From Spiroplasma phoeniceum (GTDB lineage Bacteria; Bacillota_I; Bacilli_A; Mycoplasmatales; Mycoplasmataceae): DNA of 64,000 nt. Where the stretch lies: assembly GCA_026239495.1 (NCBI GenBank), contig CP110830.1:1-64000 (forward strand), given 5' to 3'. The notes beneath the pieces are model-generated. The model did not search any database, was not told where the DNA came from, and was given only the letters and a program-made list of their open reading frames with translations. Positions 43,023-53,108 of the stretch are shown piece by piece. The translations under genes and the position numbers were made by a program. Each line of letters begins with the position of its first letter. Positions within the stretch are counted from its first letter, which is position 1.

Positions 43023-45047
43023 ATGATGGCTAGTAAGAAATTAAATGAAACAAAACAATTACAAGAAGTTAATAATAATTTAATAATAAATTTTAATGAA
43101 AGAATGCTTATTAAAATGCTAACTAAGTCTTGGAAAAATTCAGAACCATATTTAAAGCTAATGGAAGAATATCAAAATTTGAATTCAAATAGTGCAATTG
43201 ATTGAAATCAACGTTATGAAAAAGAATATGAAAAATTTGTTAAATTATTATTAGGAGAAAATGCACAATTTAAAAAAACCTCAAGTAAAAAATCATCATT
43301 ATTTAAAAAAGAATTGGCAAAAAATGCAACGAGTAGCAATAAAACAATGGGACTAAATCCTAGCCAGTTAAGATTATTGTCAAAACGAAAATTATCGCGA
43401 GTTGAAGACTTATTTCCATCGCGAGTTGTTCGTGGTTATCAAGCATCACAAGAAGCAATTGAATCAGAGATAAAACAACCACGTCAAGCTTTTTTAAATA
43501 ATAATGAATCTGTTTTAGCAAGTTTGCCAACCGAACAAGTTGTTAAGAATGACCTAACCTTAGATGATAATATAAAGTCTGATAAAGTATTTCCTTCATC
43601 AGAAGAAACTGAAAATATTATTAGTAAGTTAAATCCAAATCAGCAATGATTAATCCGACAATGCAATGAAAGTTATTGACTATTTAAAAGTCAAACACAA
43701 GGTTCAAAAAATGACAGTCAAAACGAGAAAACAATTGAATCATTAAAAGGATTTAACGAACAAGTGAAAGAACATGCAAATAATTGAGGATTAAATCAAA
43801 ATCAATTAGAATTGTTATCACGACGAGATAATACTAAACATGATTTTAATCCATATTCAAATTGAGCGCGAGAAGGTTATCATCCAGAAGAAGATTATTC
43901 TTTATCAAATCGGGGTCTTAAACCGCGGTCATTAGATGAAATTAAAGATCAAATGAATTTAAGTAAAAATCAATTAGAATTGTTGTCACGTCGGAATTCA
44001 CATCCTTCAGAGTGAAAACAACATATGCAGCAAATCACACATAAAAAAGATAAAAATGAGACACCAATTGTGATCAATCCGGAACATGTTATTAAAAAAC
44101 GTGATCAAATGGTCAAAGAATCATTATCCCGTAGTTTAGGAAAAACTAAGAAACAAATTGGTGGTAAATATATTCGTAATTTTATAAAAGGAGAACCAAA
44201 ACAAAAACCAATTTTTAAAACTGATCTTTATTTAGAACCTGATATTACTAGACAAATTAATCCATTAATGATAAAACCATTAAAGAAGATTAATTCAAAA
44301 TTATCAGTAGAAAAAAATGAAACAATTGGGCCAAATTTAACTTTCACAAATGCAATTAGTAGTAAGCAAAAGCAACCATTTTTGAATGGAACTAGTCAAA
44401 ATAGTGTACCTACTAAAACAATAAGGGCTAGCAATAATAAAACATTAATTGAACAAACACAAAAAAATAAAAATGATTACATTTCAACTATTGATCCTAA
44501 AAAACGCCCTAATTTAAAAAAGTTAAAATATGGTAATGATTATGAAAAAAATAATAATAAAGTTTCTAATTTAAAAATAACAAAAAAACAATCTAATTTG
44601 ATAGCAGAAGTAAATAATCAAACATTTATTCCTACTAAAAGAAAAGACGCGGATTTGATTTTATATACACGGAAAGAATTAAAAGATTATCAAATTGATT
44701 ATGCTGATTCGACAAAAAAACCTAATTTAACAGTTGATTTAACGGAAAATGAATACACTTATGCAGGATATCATCCTCGTGAAATTCGTGAAATTCATCG
44801 TCGTCAGTTAGAACAACTTCATCAACGTTTATTAAAAGAAAAATTAATTAAAAAAAATATACGTAAAGAACGGCGTTATCAAAAAAAACTTAATAATAAA
44901 AAAGAAAAGCCTAAACCATTACCACAAATTTTAATTGAAAAATATCGTGCTGAAGGAAAAAAAGTTATTGATGGTTTTTTAGTTGAAGACTATAATAATG
45001 AAAAGAATGAAACAATAAGTAGTAACAATAAAGTGGCAGAGAATTAA
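43023..45047 (+). CDS. Large hydrophilic repeat protein, lineage-specific
   Basis: 674 residues in one frame with several TGA=Trp. ATG 43023 after TTGAGG; a second ATG follows directly. No signal peptide or membrane segment; very rich in Lys, Asn and Gln. A motif of the form L(N/S)xxQLxLLS(R/K)R occurs three times, near residues 110, 256 and 311. Near residue 490 is IDPKKRPNLKKLKYG and near 563 DSTKKPNLTV, a D..KRPN motif also found in the next genes. The C-terminal 100 residues are a basic coiled-coil region (HRRQLEQLHQRLLKEKLIKK). No family recognised; a structural or scaffold role is plausible but unproven. Confidence 0.7.
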
Positions 45048-45049
45048 CA

Positions 45050-45637
45050 ATGGAAAATAAAAAAATTTCAACAGCCGAATTAATTCGTAAATATTTTGAT
45101 GAAGTTGTGACATCGAGCGGCATTGATCCTCAGAAAAGACCTGATGTGGCCTTACAATGAGCGCGAGAGAAAGAATTGTGAGCACAAGAGGCAGATGCTA
45201 TTGTTCAAAAACAATTATTACAAGCATTAGCAAATAATAATAAAATTCAAATACAACAAGTACAACGTCAACAAGAGTTAGCGCTTCGTGATTTACAAGA
45301 AATTAGATTAAATGAATTAAAAAAACGAGAAGAATATTTGGCTACATTATCAAAGCCAGTTAAATTACCAAAGATAAATAAAAAAATATTAAATAGTGAA
45401 GTTAATGGATTAGAATTGCAAGCAAAGCCATTATTTAAAAATAGAAATGACATTAATAAAATTTCAACAGCAGAAGATAATTATGGCACTATTTTTATGC
45501 GAGAAATTGGTCGTGCATTGTTAGATGAATATAATATGTATCATCAACCACAAGAACAAGAATCTTTGCTGCTATCAACTGAAAAATCAATAAAAAGTAA
45601 GAGGCATCGTTATCTTCGCAAAAAAAGTCCAAAATAA
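45050..45637 (+). CDS. Hydrophilic coiled-coil protein with D..KRP motif
   Basis: 195 residues, MENKKISTAELIRKYFDEVV, then SSGIDPQKRPDVALQWARE near residue 25, resembling the D..KRPN motif of its neighbours. The middle is a Gln-rich coiled coil (IQIQQVQRQQELALRDLQ). It ends in a basic tail. Starts 2 bp after the previous stop, so translation is probably coupled. TGA codons at positions 38 and 44 are Trp. Function unknown. Confidence 0.65.
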
Positions 45638-45739
45638 CGCTGATAATCTTTAAGTTAAAAAAGATATAATATTTTAAATAATTTATTAAAAAAAGCAAAG
45701 TTTTTATTAAAAAAAATTTAAAAAAGTGCAAAAATTTTA

Positions 45740-45793
45740 TATAATATATGTAAATATCGAAAAACAAAAAAATAGACAAAAGAGGAATAGAAA
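45740..45793 (+). promoter_or_regulatory. Possible promoter and RBS in the 45638-45793 gap
   Basis: TATAAT at 45740-45745 in an A/T-rich spacer, RBS AGAGGA before ATG 45794. No clear -35. Confidence 0.35.
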
Positions 45794-46219
45794 ATGGCAA
45801 AAGAAAAAGACTCAGAATCTGTCGTAACTTATCGTGTCAATTATGAAAACATTATTGATTCTGATTGAGATACAACATAACTAATGGATAAAAAATTAAC
45901 GCCAGCAACAATCAAGGTTTTATTGGGACAATTAGATGAAAATAGTGCCGAATACCAAGCGTTAAAACAAAAATATGTTAACAAAGTTTTTGGAACTAAA
46001 AAAACAGGTGTTATTCGTTTAAAGGATAAAAAAAGAAATATTTTAGAAGAGCAAAGAGCTAAAATTAAATTTATTGATTATAGTTATCGGGTTGAAAAAG
46101 AAATTCCTGTTTTGCAAAGATTAAAGAATCACAAAGCAAAACAATGAGTTAGTAAGAAAGCAGGGTCAAAATCAAAGGCTTTCTTACCACAATTTTCACC
46201 AGTAATGTCATTATCATAA
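45794..46219 (+). pseudogene. Small basic protein gene split by an in-frame TAA
   Basis: ATG 45794 with RBS AGAGGA gives MAKEKDSESVVTYRVNYENI then DSDWDTT and TAA (45878-45880). The same frame resumes at once with LMDKKLTPATIKVLLGQL and runs to TAA 46217 (111 residues from ATG 45884). ATG 45884 has no RBS, so the most likely history is one 141-codon gene with a nonsense mutation. Translation of the downstream part, if any, would need reinitiation or readthrough. No family recognised. Confidence 0.5.
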
Positions 46220-46249
46220 GAAATAACAACTACTACCTAGCAAACGAGT

Positions 46250-47437
46250 ATGCCGAAGAAAATGTCTGTTAAAAATGCCAATTCTAAAACAGAAAATTTA
46301 ATGAAACCGTCATCAAAAGATAGCGAGCACACTAATGACCAGTTTTCTACTTTCTCAACCTGAAATCATTTTGATGCTAATCAGGTTAAAAATAAATTAG
46401 AATTATCAAACTCGTTTGAAGACGGACCTAAAACAATTATTCGTCGAAAAGAAACAGAAGAAGTAATAACAATTCGTCGTGATTTACGACCAATCTTGGC
46501 ACAAAAAATTTCTCAAATTAAACAGAATGGTTTATCAATTGTTGATTTTGTTGTTGATCCAAATGATAAAATTGAAATTGAAAAAGGAGATGAAGAAATT
46601 CTTGTTCGTTTAATTAAACAATCACCAGTTTAAATTATTTTAAATGAATTTACTGAAAAAGATATTACTCCGCCAAAACCAAAGCCAGTTAAAATAATTC
46701 GGACAGCAGAAGACCCATTATCAATTGAAGAACGATTAATTTTACGATTAGAAAATAAAAGTTGTTTTCAGAAATTGGCTGATGCAGAGCAAAAGCAATT
46801 AGAACAATTAAAAGCAACTTTTGCTGCAAAACTAAATTATAAACAAACAAAAAAGATCGAGAAACTGCAAAGGCAAAGAAAGCGATTAATAATCAAACAA
46901 ACAAACTAATAACTGATGAACAAGAATTATTGTTTGATGAAAATATTTACAAAAAAAAATTATAATCATCGTTATGATGAAACAAAACGGCCAAATATTG
47001 AAGAAAGATTAGTTTATGATCAAAAAATGATGGAATATTTATTTGAAGTTCGACGTCAATATGAACAAGGATATAATCGTCAAATTTATCAAGAATTAGC
47101 TTATTTTAATCGAGCTATTAACTTATCACGAGCAATTAAAAATAATGATGAAGAATTAAACGATGCAATTTAAAAAAACCGTAGTGAATCAATTTACCTA
47201 TTAAGCAATCATGTTATGCTATTAAACCAAAAGCAATATGTTGAAATTAAATTGCTAAATAAAAAAGTACTTAAATATAAAGATACAAAAGGAAACCCTG
47301 AAGAGTTTATTAAACGTCAAAAGGAATTACGACGGTTATTAAGAATTCGTGATGAAGTTAAAGAAAATCGACAACTTTTAATTGAATCATTACGAGTGCA
47401 AGCAAAACTAATGCAAGACGCACGTAGTAGAAAATAG
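46250..47437 (+). pseudogene. Hydrophilic D..KRPN-type protein, multiply mutated
   Basis: Starts MPKKMSVKNANSKTENLMKP. TAA after IKQSPV (46631-46633) lies in the middle of an otherwise open frame. A shift in an A run near 46850-46856 is compensated by another near 46952-46960. It returns to NYNHRYDETKRPNIEERLVY (the cluster motif) and QELAYFNRAINLSRAIKNND, then TAA 47171 and again open sequence VEIKLLNKKVLKYKDTKGN to 47437. About 395 codons in all. No family recognised. Confidence 0.5.
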
Positions 47438-47516
47438 TGTATTAATTATTAATTATCACCTCGTTAAGTATTAATCAAATATTTATAAACCTTAAGGAGA
47501 TAGGAGGTAACGAGAA

Positions 47517-47969
47517 ATGATAATATATATAAAAACAGGGCATCTTTACTTTTTACGCAATGGAAAAATCATTTGCATTGATCGGATGGACCCCAATGAA
47601 ATGTTTTTTGCAGGTAATGCACAAGATAAAAATAATTTTCTTATTTATAATGTTTATATTGAAGATAATGTTACAGAAGCATGTAATAAAAAGGAATATA
47701 TTTTATTAAGAAATGCTAAATTAGATGATAAATTACTGTATTTACATTCAAAAGAAATTATATTTTTAAAGTTGGCAGAAATTAAAGCTCCATTACTAGT
47801 AGACGGGGTTCATGTTCGGGTACAAGAAAAAATATTTGATTATCAAGAAGCTTTAGCACGTAGATATAATGAAGAATTAGTTGAAAAATTAACAGAAGAA
47901 GATAAAATTCAATATCGATATGCACATCAAAAACGAACTAATCATTTTTGACATCGTAAGAAATCATAG
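47517..47969 (+). CDS. Hypothetical cytosolic protein
   Basis: 150 residues. It has the best RBS in this region (AGGAGGT, 8 bp before ATG 47517). Starts MIIYIKTGHLYFLRNGKIIC; a beta-rich N-terminal part (GKIICIDRMDPNEMFFAGNA) is followed by helical RYNEELVEKLTEEDKIQYRY and a basic end. No family recognised. The gene cluster continues with 48007 and nusB in the same direction at short spacing. Confidence 0.65.
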
Positions 47970-48006
47970 GTTTCTTTTTTACTTAATTTAAAGAAGGGAG
48001 AATAAG

Positions 48007-48672
48007 ATGTTAACATTTAAAAAACGACGTTATTTAGTTAAAATTCGACAGGATCTTGGTTTACCGCCGTTGAATTGAAAACAAGAGTTATATTCTGAGC
48101 AATATTATGGCTTTGATAAGATTATTGAACGATATGTTTGGACTGTTAATTATATGTGATATTTTAAAAATGTTACTTTTTATGATTATTTTAGCCGTAT
48201 TACATATTATTTTCCACGCTTAATTTTAACGAGAAAAAATATTTATTTTTTAAAAATCAAAACATTATCTGAACCAGTAACAACAACATTAACAACTCCA
48301 ATGTGAGAACAAAGGAAAGGTTTAATTACTTCGCCAATTGTAACACAACAATTTATGATTAATCGGATGGTTAAATTACTTGATACAAAACAATTTTTAC
48401 GTACTGCTATAATTAATTTGGTTGTGATTAATAGTAAAGAACCATTTATTGTTAGTGACTTGGTGCCTTATAATAATATTCAAATAATTAATCAGCAAGA
48501 AATGCATTGAAGTGATATAATAAAAAATATTGAAAAAAAAGATGATTTAACGATTGATCTTTTTGCCGATGAAACAATTTTAATGTTACATAATTTGTTA
48601 AGCGAGCACAGTCATCGCCATAATTATCGGTTACAAAAAAGTAGTTTATTTTGTTTATATCATTATATTTAA
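48007..48672 (+). CDS. Hypothetical protein, possibly nuclease-related (NERD-like)
   Basis: 221 residues, RBS AAGGGAG before ATG 48007. Aromatic-rich N-terminus (YVWTVNYMWYFKNVTFYDYF), then SPIVTQQFMINRMVKLLDTK and TAIINLVVINSKEPFIVSDL, a beta-hairpin pattern loosely like NERD domains. C-terminal HNLLSEHSHRHNYRLQKS. The NERD idea is tentative, as the catalytic residues are not evident. nusB starts 13 bp later. Confidence 0.5.
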
Positions 48673-48685
48673 AGGAGTATGTTAC

Positions 48686-49066
48686 GTGTCAAAACGCCAA
48701 GAACGCATTAATATTATTAATTTGTTATATCGTCACTTTGTTTTACAACATAATGTTTTAACAACAAAACAAGAAGCATATGATTTCTCACAAATGGTAA
48801 CAACTTCTATGGGAACAATTCAAGTTGAGAAAATATTATCAAATCTATCAGATATTATTGCGAAAATTAATCAACATTTAAAACCAGGATGAAATTTTGC
48901 TCGTTTAAGTAATTATCATAAGGCTGTTTTAGTATATGGAGTTTATGAAATTTGTTATCAACAATTAGCAAAGGCAATTGTCATTAATGAAAGCTTAGAA
49001 ATTTTAAAATTATATAGCGAAGATACTGATTTTAGTTACATTAATTCAATATTAGATCAAGTTTAA
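48686..49066 (+). CDS. nusB: Transcription antitermination factor NusB
   Basis: 126 residues, GTG start 48686 with AAGGAG 9 bp upstream. All-helical NusB pattern: SKRQERINIINLLYRHFVLQ at the start, GWNFARLSNYHKAVLVYGVY, then AKAIVINESLEILKLYSEDT and a C-terminal INSILDQV (usual FINGVLD.V). It binds boxA RNA with NusE and prevents early termination on rRNA operons. Last gene of the cluster; IS30 and IS-A' debris follows. Confidence 0.88.
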
Positions 49067-49111
49067 TTTCTAAAATATAAGAATGAGTTCATACAAATAA
49101 AAATAGATATT

Positions 49112-49165
49112 TAGACTACACCCAGTTTAGTAAGTATTAACAAAAAAGAGTTATAAACTTTTATT
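49112..49165. mobile_element. Solo IS30-type end
   Basis: GACTACACCCAGTTTAGTAA, nearly the same 50 bp as at 14284, again directly followed by an IS5-type element. Confidence 0.6.
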
Positions 49166-49169
49166 TATT

Positions 49170-50241
49170 AGACTTCTTGCATAACATATTAAAAAATTGC
49201 AAATATTTGTAAAAAGACACTAATATAAAAATATAATTTTAATTAATTATGTTTTTTATTTAAAAATTTAATATTTTTCCACAACAAAAAATGAATTTAT
49301 TATTTAAATTATTTAATTTTAAATAAATCTTCTATGCTAACTGCAAATTATAAATTGAAGCAATTAAATTAAATCTTAAACTAAATCGTTTTCTTCGATT
49401 ACGATATTTTTCTGTAATAATTTTAAATTTTTTAAGAATAGCAAAAATATTTTCAATAATAATTCTCATTTTTGAAACCATTCTATTACGTTGTTTTTTT
49501 ACTTTATTTAAAGGGTTTTTCTTTGTTTTTTTGTAGGTATTATAACATTATTGTGAATTTTTTGTATTCCTTGATAACCACTATCAACTATTAATTTGGT
49601 ATTTTTTAAAATTGAGATTTTTGATTCTTTAAATAAAGCATAATCATTTTTTTTCAAGCGAAAAACTTGTTGCAATAATTTTTTTGGTTTCTTGTTATAT
49701 AATTACTTGTGTTTTAATGGTGTGTTTTTTCTTTTTAACAGAATAAGATTGTTTTTGTCTTTTTTTGGGCGTTGGATTGGGGTTTCGGTAACATCAATAA
49801 TAATAGTTTTATCATTAAAATAATCATTTATTAGTGATTTTTTACCAGCGAGTTGTTGAAAATCAGAATGTTTAATTAAAATATCTTCAATTCACTTGAT
49901 ATTGCGATAACAACTAGATTCAATAATATCAAAACTTTTAGCAAGATGAAAATAAGTCCGATATTCTCGTCAATACGATAAAGTCATCAGTAGCCGATTT
50001 TCTAGTGATAATTTATTATTTTTGCCACCTTTTTTAAATTTTTCTATTTCAGCTACTTGTAAAATATTTAACATTTTATTAAAAGTAGCTTTTTTGCTCC
50101 GGTTAATCGCAATAATTCTTTATCATTAATAAAATTAAATTTATCAAATTTCATAATTTTAATCTCCTATAATTTCTATTTTAATTTAAAAATATTTTAT
50201 AGGAATTTTAAAATAATTAGATTATGTTATGCAAGAAGTCT
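49170..50241 (-). mobile_element. IS-A' copy 2 (IS5-like, degenerate)
   Basis: 1072 bp between AGACTTCTTGCATAAC and GTTATGCAAGAAGTCT. Flanking triplets differ (ATT left, AAT right). The transposase remnant (start near 50152, reading MKFDKFNFINDKELLRLTG-like) has frameshifts, for example in the lysine-rich region near 49660-49690 and before the A7 site, so it is inactive. Confidence 0.8.
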
Positions 50242-50274
50242 AATATAAAATTGAAGGCAGAAGTCAATTATCAT

Positions 50275-50543
50275 TAATATTTTTGATGCAGATATCATCA
50301 ATTAAAAATATATAAAATAATAATAATGTTAAAAATTTATATTTACAAGTATATTATACAAATGATATGAAATTAAAAATTAGATTTTCAAAAGTAATAT
50401 GACCAAAAATTATTAGCACTTATTACCCTGAATATAAAAAATTTGGAAATTTTAATAATTTCACTTTTTCAAATAATTCTGATAAATTAAATTTTACTAA
50501 TAAAAGCAACAATCCGGTTAAAATTACATTTAAACCAAGATAA
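50275..50543 (+). pseudogene. Phage-type protein C-terminal fragment
   Basis: Encodes NVKNLYLQVYYTNDMKLKIR, FSKVIWPKIISTYYPEYKKF and NKSNNPVKITFKPR, ending at TAA 50541. It is probably the C-terminal end of a DUF3688-like lipoprotein whose N-terminal part is g one, judged by its neighbour on the opposite strand. A strong terminator follows. Confidence 0.4.
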
Positions 50544-50582
50544 AAAATAGAAAAAGAGACCTGCATATCTTTTTCTATTTTT
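50543..50582. terminator. Bidirectional terminator
   Basis: 15-bp stem AAAAATAGAAAAAGA / TCTTTTTCTATTTTT around a 10-nt loop, between two converging gene remnants. Confidence 0.75.
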
Positions 50583-50724
50583 ACTTAACTTTTAGATTAC
50601 TATTTGTATCAATATCTAAATTAGGTAATTTTTGTTCTTCACCATTTTAACGATAAAATGATTTAAAATATTTTTCATTATCTTTATTTCATTTAACATC
50701 TCTATTATTATCATTATTAACAAT
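50581..50724 (-). pseudogene. DUF3688-like fragment
   Basis: Reads RDVKWNKDNEKYFKSFYR, TAA, NGEEQKLPNLDIDTNSNLKVK. Compare WNEDKGRNFKAVYRWNGGG of the other copies: the Trp after YR is TAA here, as at 34703. Cut at its 5' side by the palindrome at 50725. Confidence 0.5.
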
Positions 50725-50852
50725 AGACTTCTTGCATAACCTATTAAAAAATTGCAAATATTTGTAAAAAGGGGTTAATATAAAACTATATTTTTCTATT
50801 AGTGTCTTTTTACAAATATTTGCAATTTTTTAATAGGTTATGCAATAAGTCT
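50725..50852. mobile_element. 128-bp palindromic derivative of IS-A/A'
   Basis: The 3' end (AGACTTCTTGCATAACC through TTTGTAAAAAG, about 47 bp) appears at both sides in inverted orientation around a ~34-bp centre. A normal IS-A shares only 11 bp between its two ends, so this is the same end twice. Flanks AAT / ATT do not match. Confidence 0.8.
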
Positions 50853-50869
50853 ATTCTGTCATTTATCTA

Positions 50870-51020
50870 GGTAGTAAGAAAAGGGTTGAGGTTTTGGTAT
50901 AAAAAGTATTTTTTTAATGTTATTGATGAATTTAAAACACTAATAAATCAGGATTTTTAAAAATTTATCCAATTATTTTATTTATATTTTTTATAAAACC
51001 TCAACTTTTGTAATGCTATC
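50870..51020. mobile_element. MITE-1 copy 3 (151 bp)
   Basis: GGTAGTAAGAAAAGGGTTGA to AATGCTATC with inner arms GTTGAGGTTTT / AAAACCTCAAC. Exact 8-bp duplication TTTATCTA at 50862-50869 and 51021-51028. Same length as the copy at 19955, inverse orientation. Confidence 0.88.
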
Positions 51021-51061
51021 TTTATCTATACTCTTTAATTCTTTTTATTTGTTGCTCAAAT

Positions 51062-51151
51062 TTAATCATTAATATCATTTACTGTTACCAGATAAGCACG
51101 TAGCATTAATTCTTGTAATTTACTTTCAATTTTTTTATTTCATTTTTTCAT
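51062..51151 (-). CDS. Small phage-type ORF
   Basis: 29 codons, MKKWNKKIESKLQELMLRAY, with RBS AAAGGAAA, then TAA after VNDIND. Sequence beyond the stop continues IWATNKKN before another stop, so it may be shortened by mutation. It starts next to conserved leader block copy 2, as the RuvC-like ORF does at copy 1. Confidence 0.4.
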
Positions 51152-51194
51152 CAAATATTTTCCTTTCTGTAAAAAACATAATATTCCTTTATTG

Positions 51195-51642
51195 GTTAAT
51201 ATTTTGATATTTAGTAAATAATTTATTTTAATATTTAATTACTTCGCCGCCCGCTCCACTTTGAAGGTGAGTGGGGCGGATAGGATATTTTGATAGAGTT
51301 TACACCCATACGGAAATAAACAAAAAAAATAGTTTACCCAGTTATTAATTACATTTAATCAATCCCTAGACAACTTTTATATAAAAAAAATAACTTTTTG
51401 GAGTTCCAAGCCTCCTGTTTTTTAGTATCCGATATTGTTTTTTTCGGTTTAACAAAACTCTTTTTATGAAAACAAGCCAAAAAAACATGCTCTGACATTT
51501 CGCAAGTGATTAATCTTGCCGATAATTAAAGAAATAAATAGGAGTAAATCCAATCACTTCCACACTTTTTTTAAGGCTTCGTGCCATAGATGAGTTATCC
51601 ATCTTTAAGCGTCAAAAAATATTAAGTTTTAAAGATTGAATT
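51195..51642. other. Conserved phage leader block, copy 2
   Basis: Same order of motifs as copy 1: hairpin (51247-51279), then TTTGGAGTTCCA-like, a CGGTTTAAC motif, CTCTGACATTTCGCAAGTGA, and GGCTTCGTGCCATAGATGAG. It is upstream of the small ORF at 51151. No coding sequence of its own is evident. Confidence 0.6.
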
Positions 51643-51857
51643 TTGGATTAATCGTTAGATAGTATCTTTATTTTTTTATCTCATTATCTTTTTTAATTCT
51701 TTGTTTATTAAATATATTTTTTAGTAATTATATTTAACGATTAACTAACAACTAAATAAAACAATTATTCAAAATTTTTTAAGAAAAGAAAGGATGGCTT
51801 TTTCTGAAAAAAAATATTTTATTAAGTGTAAAAGACACTATCTAACGATTAATCCAA
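51643..51857. repeat. Inverted-repeat element at the leader edge, copy 2
   Basis: 215 bp. Arms TTGGATTAATCGTTAGATA and reverse complement. The arm sequence differs from copies 1 and 3 in five positions, yet both arms changed together. A short ORF inside (51794) looks spurious. Confidence 0.65.
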
Positions 51858-52035
51858 TAAATATAAGTATTTTTTACAAAATAAAAAGCACTTTATTCTT
51901 TTTCAATAAAGTGCTACATTTGCATTTACAATTTACAGATATAATAAAAAAACTGGAATTGTTAATATTAATCCATCTCAACATCCAAAAGGAACTTTTA
52001 AAGATATGTTAAATTTATTTTCAATAATGAATAAT
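51858..52035 (+). other. IS-C end and phage protein fragment
   Basis: AAAGCACTTTATT / AATAAAGTGCT hairpin followed by the IS-C terminal sequence (ACATTTGCATTTACAATTTA, to about 51946). Then a coding remnant, KKTGIVNINPSQHPKGTFKD then MLNLFSIMNN, ends at IS-A copy 8. No intact gene. Confidence 0.4.
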
Positions 52036-52038
52036 AAT

Positions 52039-53108
52039 AGACTTCTTGCATAACCCATTAAAATAATTTCAAATATTTGTAAAAAGGGGTTAATATAAAA
52101 TTATAATTTTAATTAATTATGTCTTTTATTTAAAAATTTAATATTTTGCCACAACGAAAAATTATTTTATTATTCAAATTCGTTAATTTTAAATAAATCT
52201 TTTATGATAACTATAATAATTGTAAATTATAAATTGAAGCAATTAAATTAAATCTTAAACTAAATCGTTTTCTACGATTTCTATATTTTTCTGTAATAAT
52301 TTTAAATTTTTTAAGAATAGCAAAAATATTTTCAATAATAATTCTTATTTTTGAAACTAGTCTATTATGTTGTTTTTGTTCTTTATTTAAATGTTTTTTC
52401 TTAGTTTTCTTTGTGGGCATTATAACATTATTGTGAATTTTTTGTATTCCTTGATAACCACTATCAACTATTAATTTGGTATTTTTTAAAATTGCGATTT
52501 TTGATTCTTTAAATAAAGCATAATCGTGTTTTTTACCAAGCGAAAAACTTGTTGCAATAATTTTTTTGGTTTCTTGTTCGATAATTACTTGTGTTTTAAT
52601 AGTGTGTTTTTTCTTTTTACCAGAATAAGATTGTTTTTGTCTTTTTTTGGGCGTTGGATTGGGGTTTCGGTAACATCAATAATAATAGTTTTATCATTAA
52701 AATAATCATTTATTAGTGCTTTTTTACCAGCAACTTGCTGAAAATCAGGGTGTTTAATTAAAATATCTTCAATTCACTTGATATTGCGATAACAATTAGC
52801 TTCACTAATTCCGAAATTTTTTCCAAGATGAAAATAAGTTCGATATTCTCGTCAATACGACAAAGTCATCAATAATCGATTTTCTAGTGATAATTTATTA
52901 GCTTTGCCACCTTTTTTAAATTTTTCTATTTCAGCTACTTGTAAAATATCTAACATTTTATTAAAAATATCTTGTTTTATTCCTGTTAATCTTAATCATT
53001 CTTTATCATTAATATTTTTAAATTCATCAAATTTCATAATTTAATATCCTCATAAATTATATTTTATAATAATATTTTAATAATAAAACCAGGTATCGCA
53101 AGAAGTCT
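52039..53108 (-). mobile_element. IS-A copy 8 (IS5-like)
   Basis: 1070 bp; flanking triplets AAT and ATT do not match. The right flank is IS-B. Confidence 0.88.
52211..53037 (-). CDS. IS-A transposase (OrfA/OrfB joined by -1 frameshift)
   Basis: ATG 53037, slippery A7, OrfB ending at 52211 in the correct -1 frame. DDE complete. One silent-looking change near 52860 (CAATACGAC) marks this copy. Confidence 0.74.

Noticed and set aside
51794-52012. 72-residue plus-strand ORF
   Set aside because: It crosses the right arm of the inverted-repeat element and an IS-C end, and has hydrophobic AT-driven composition; there is no sign of a real protein.
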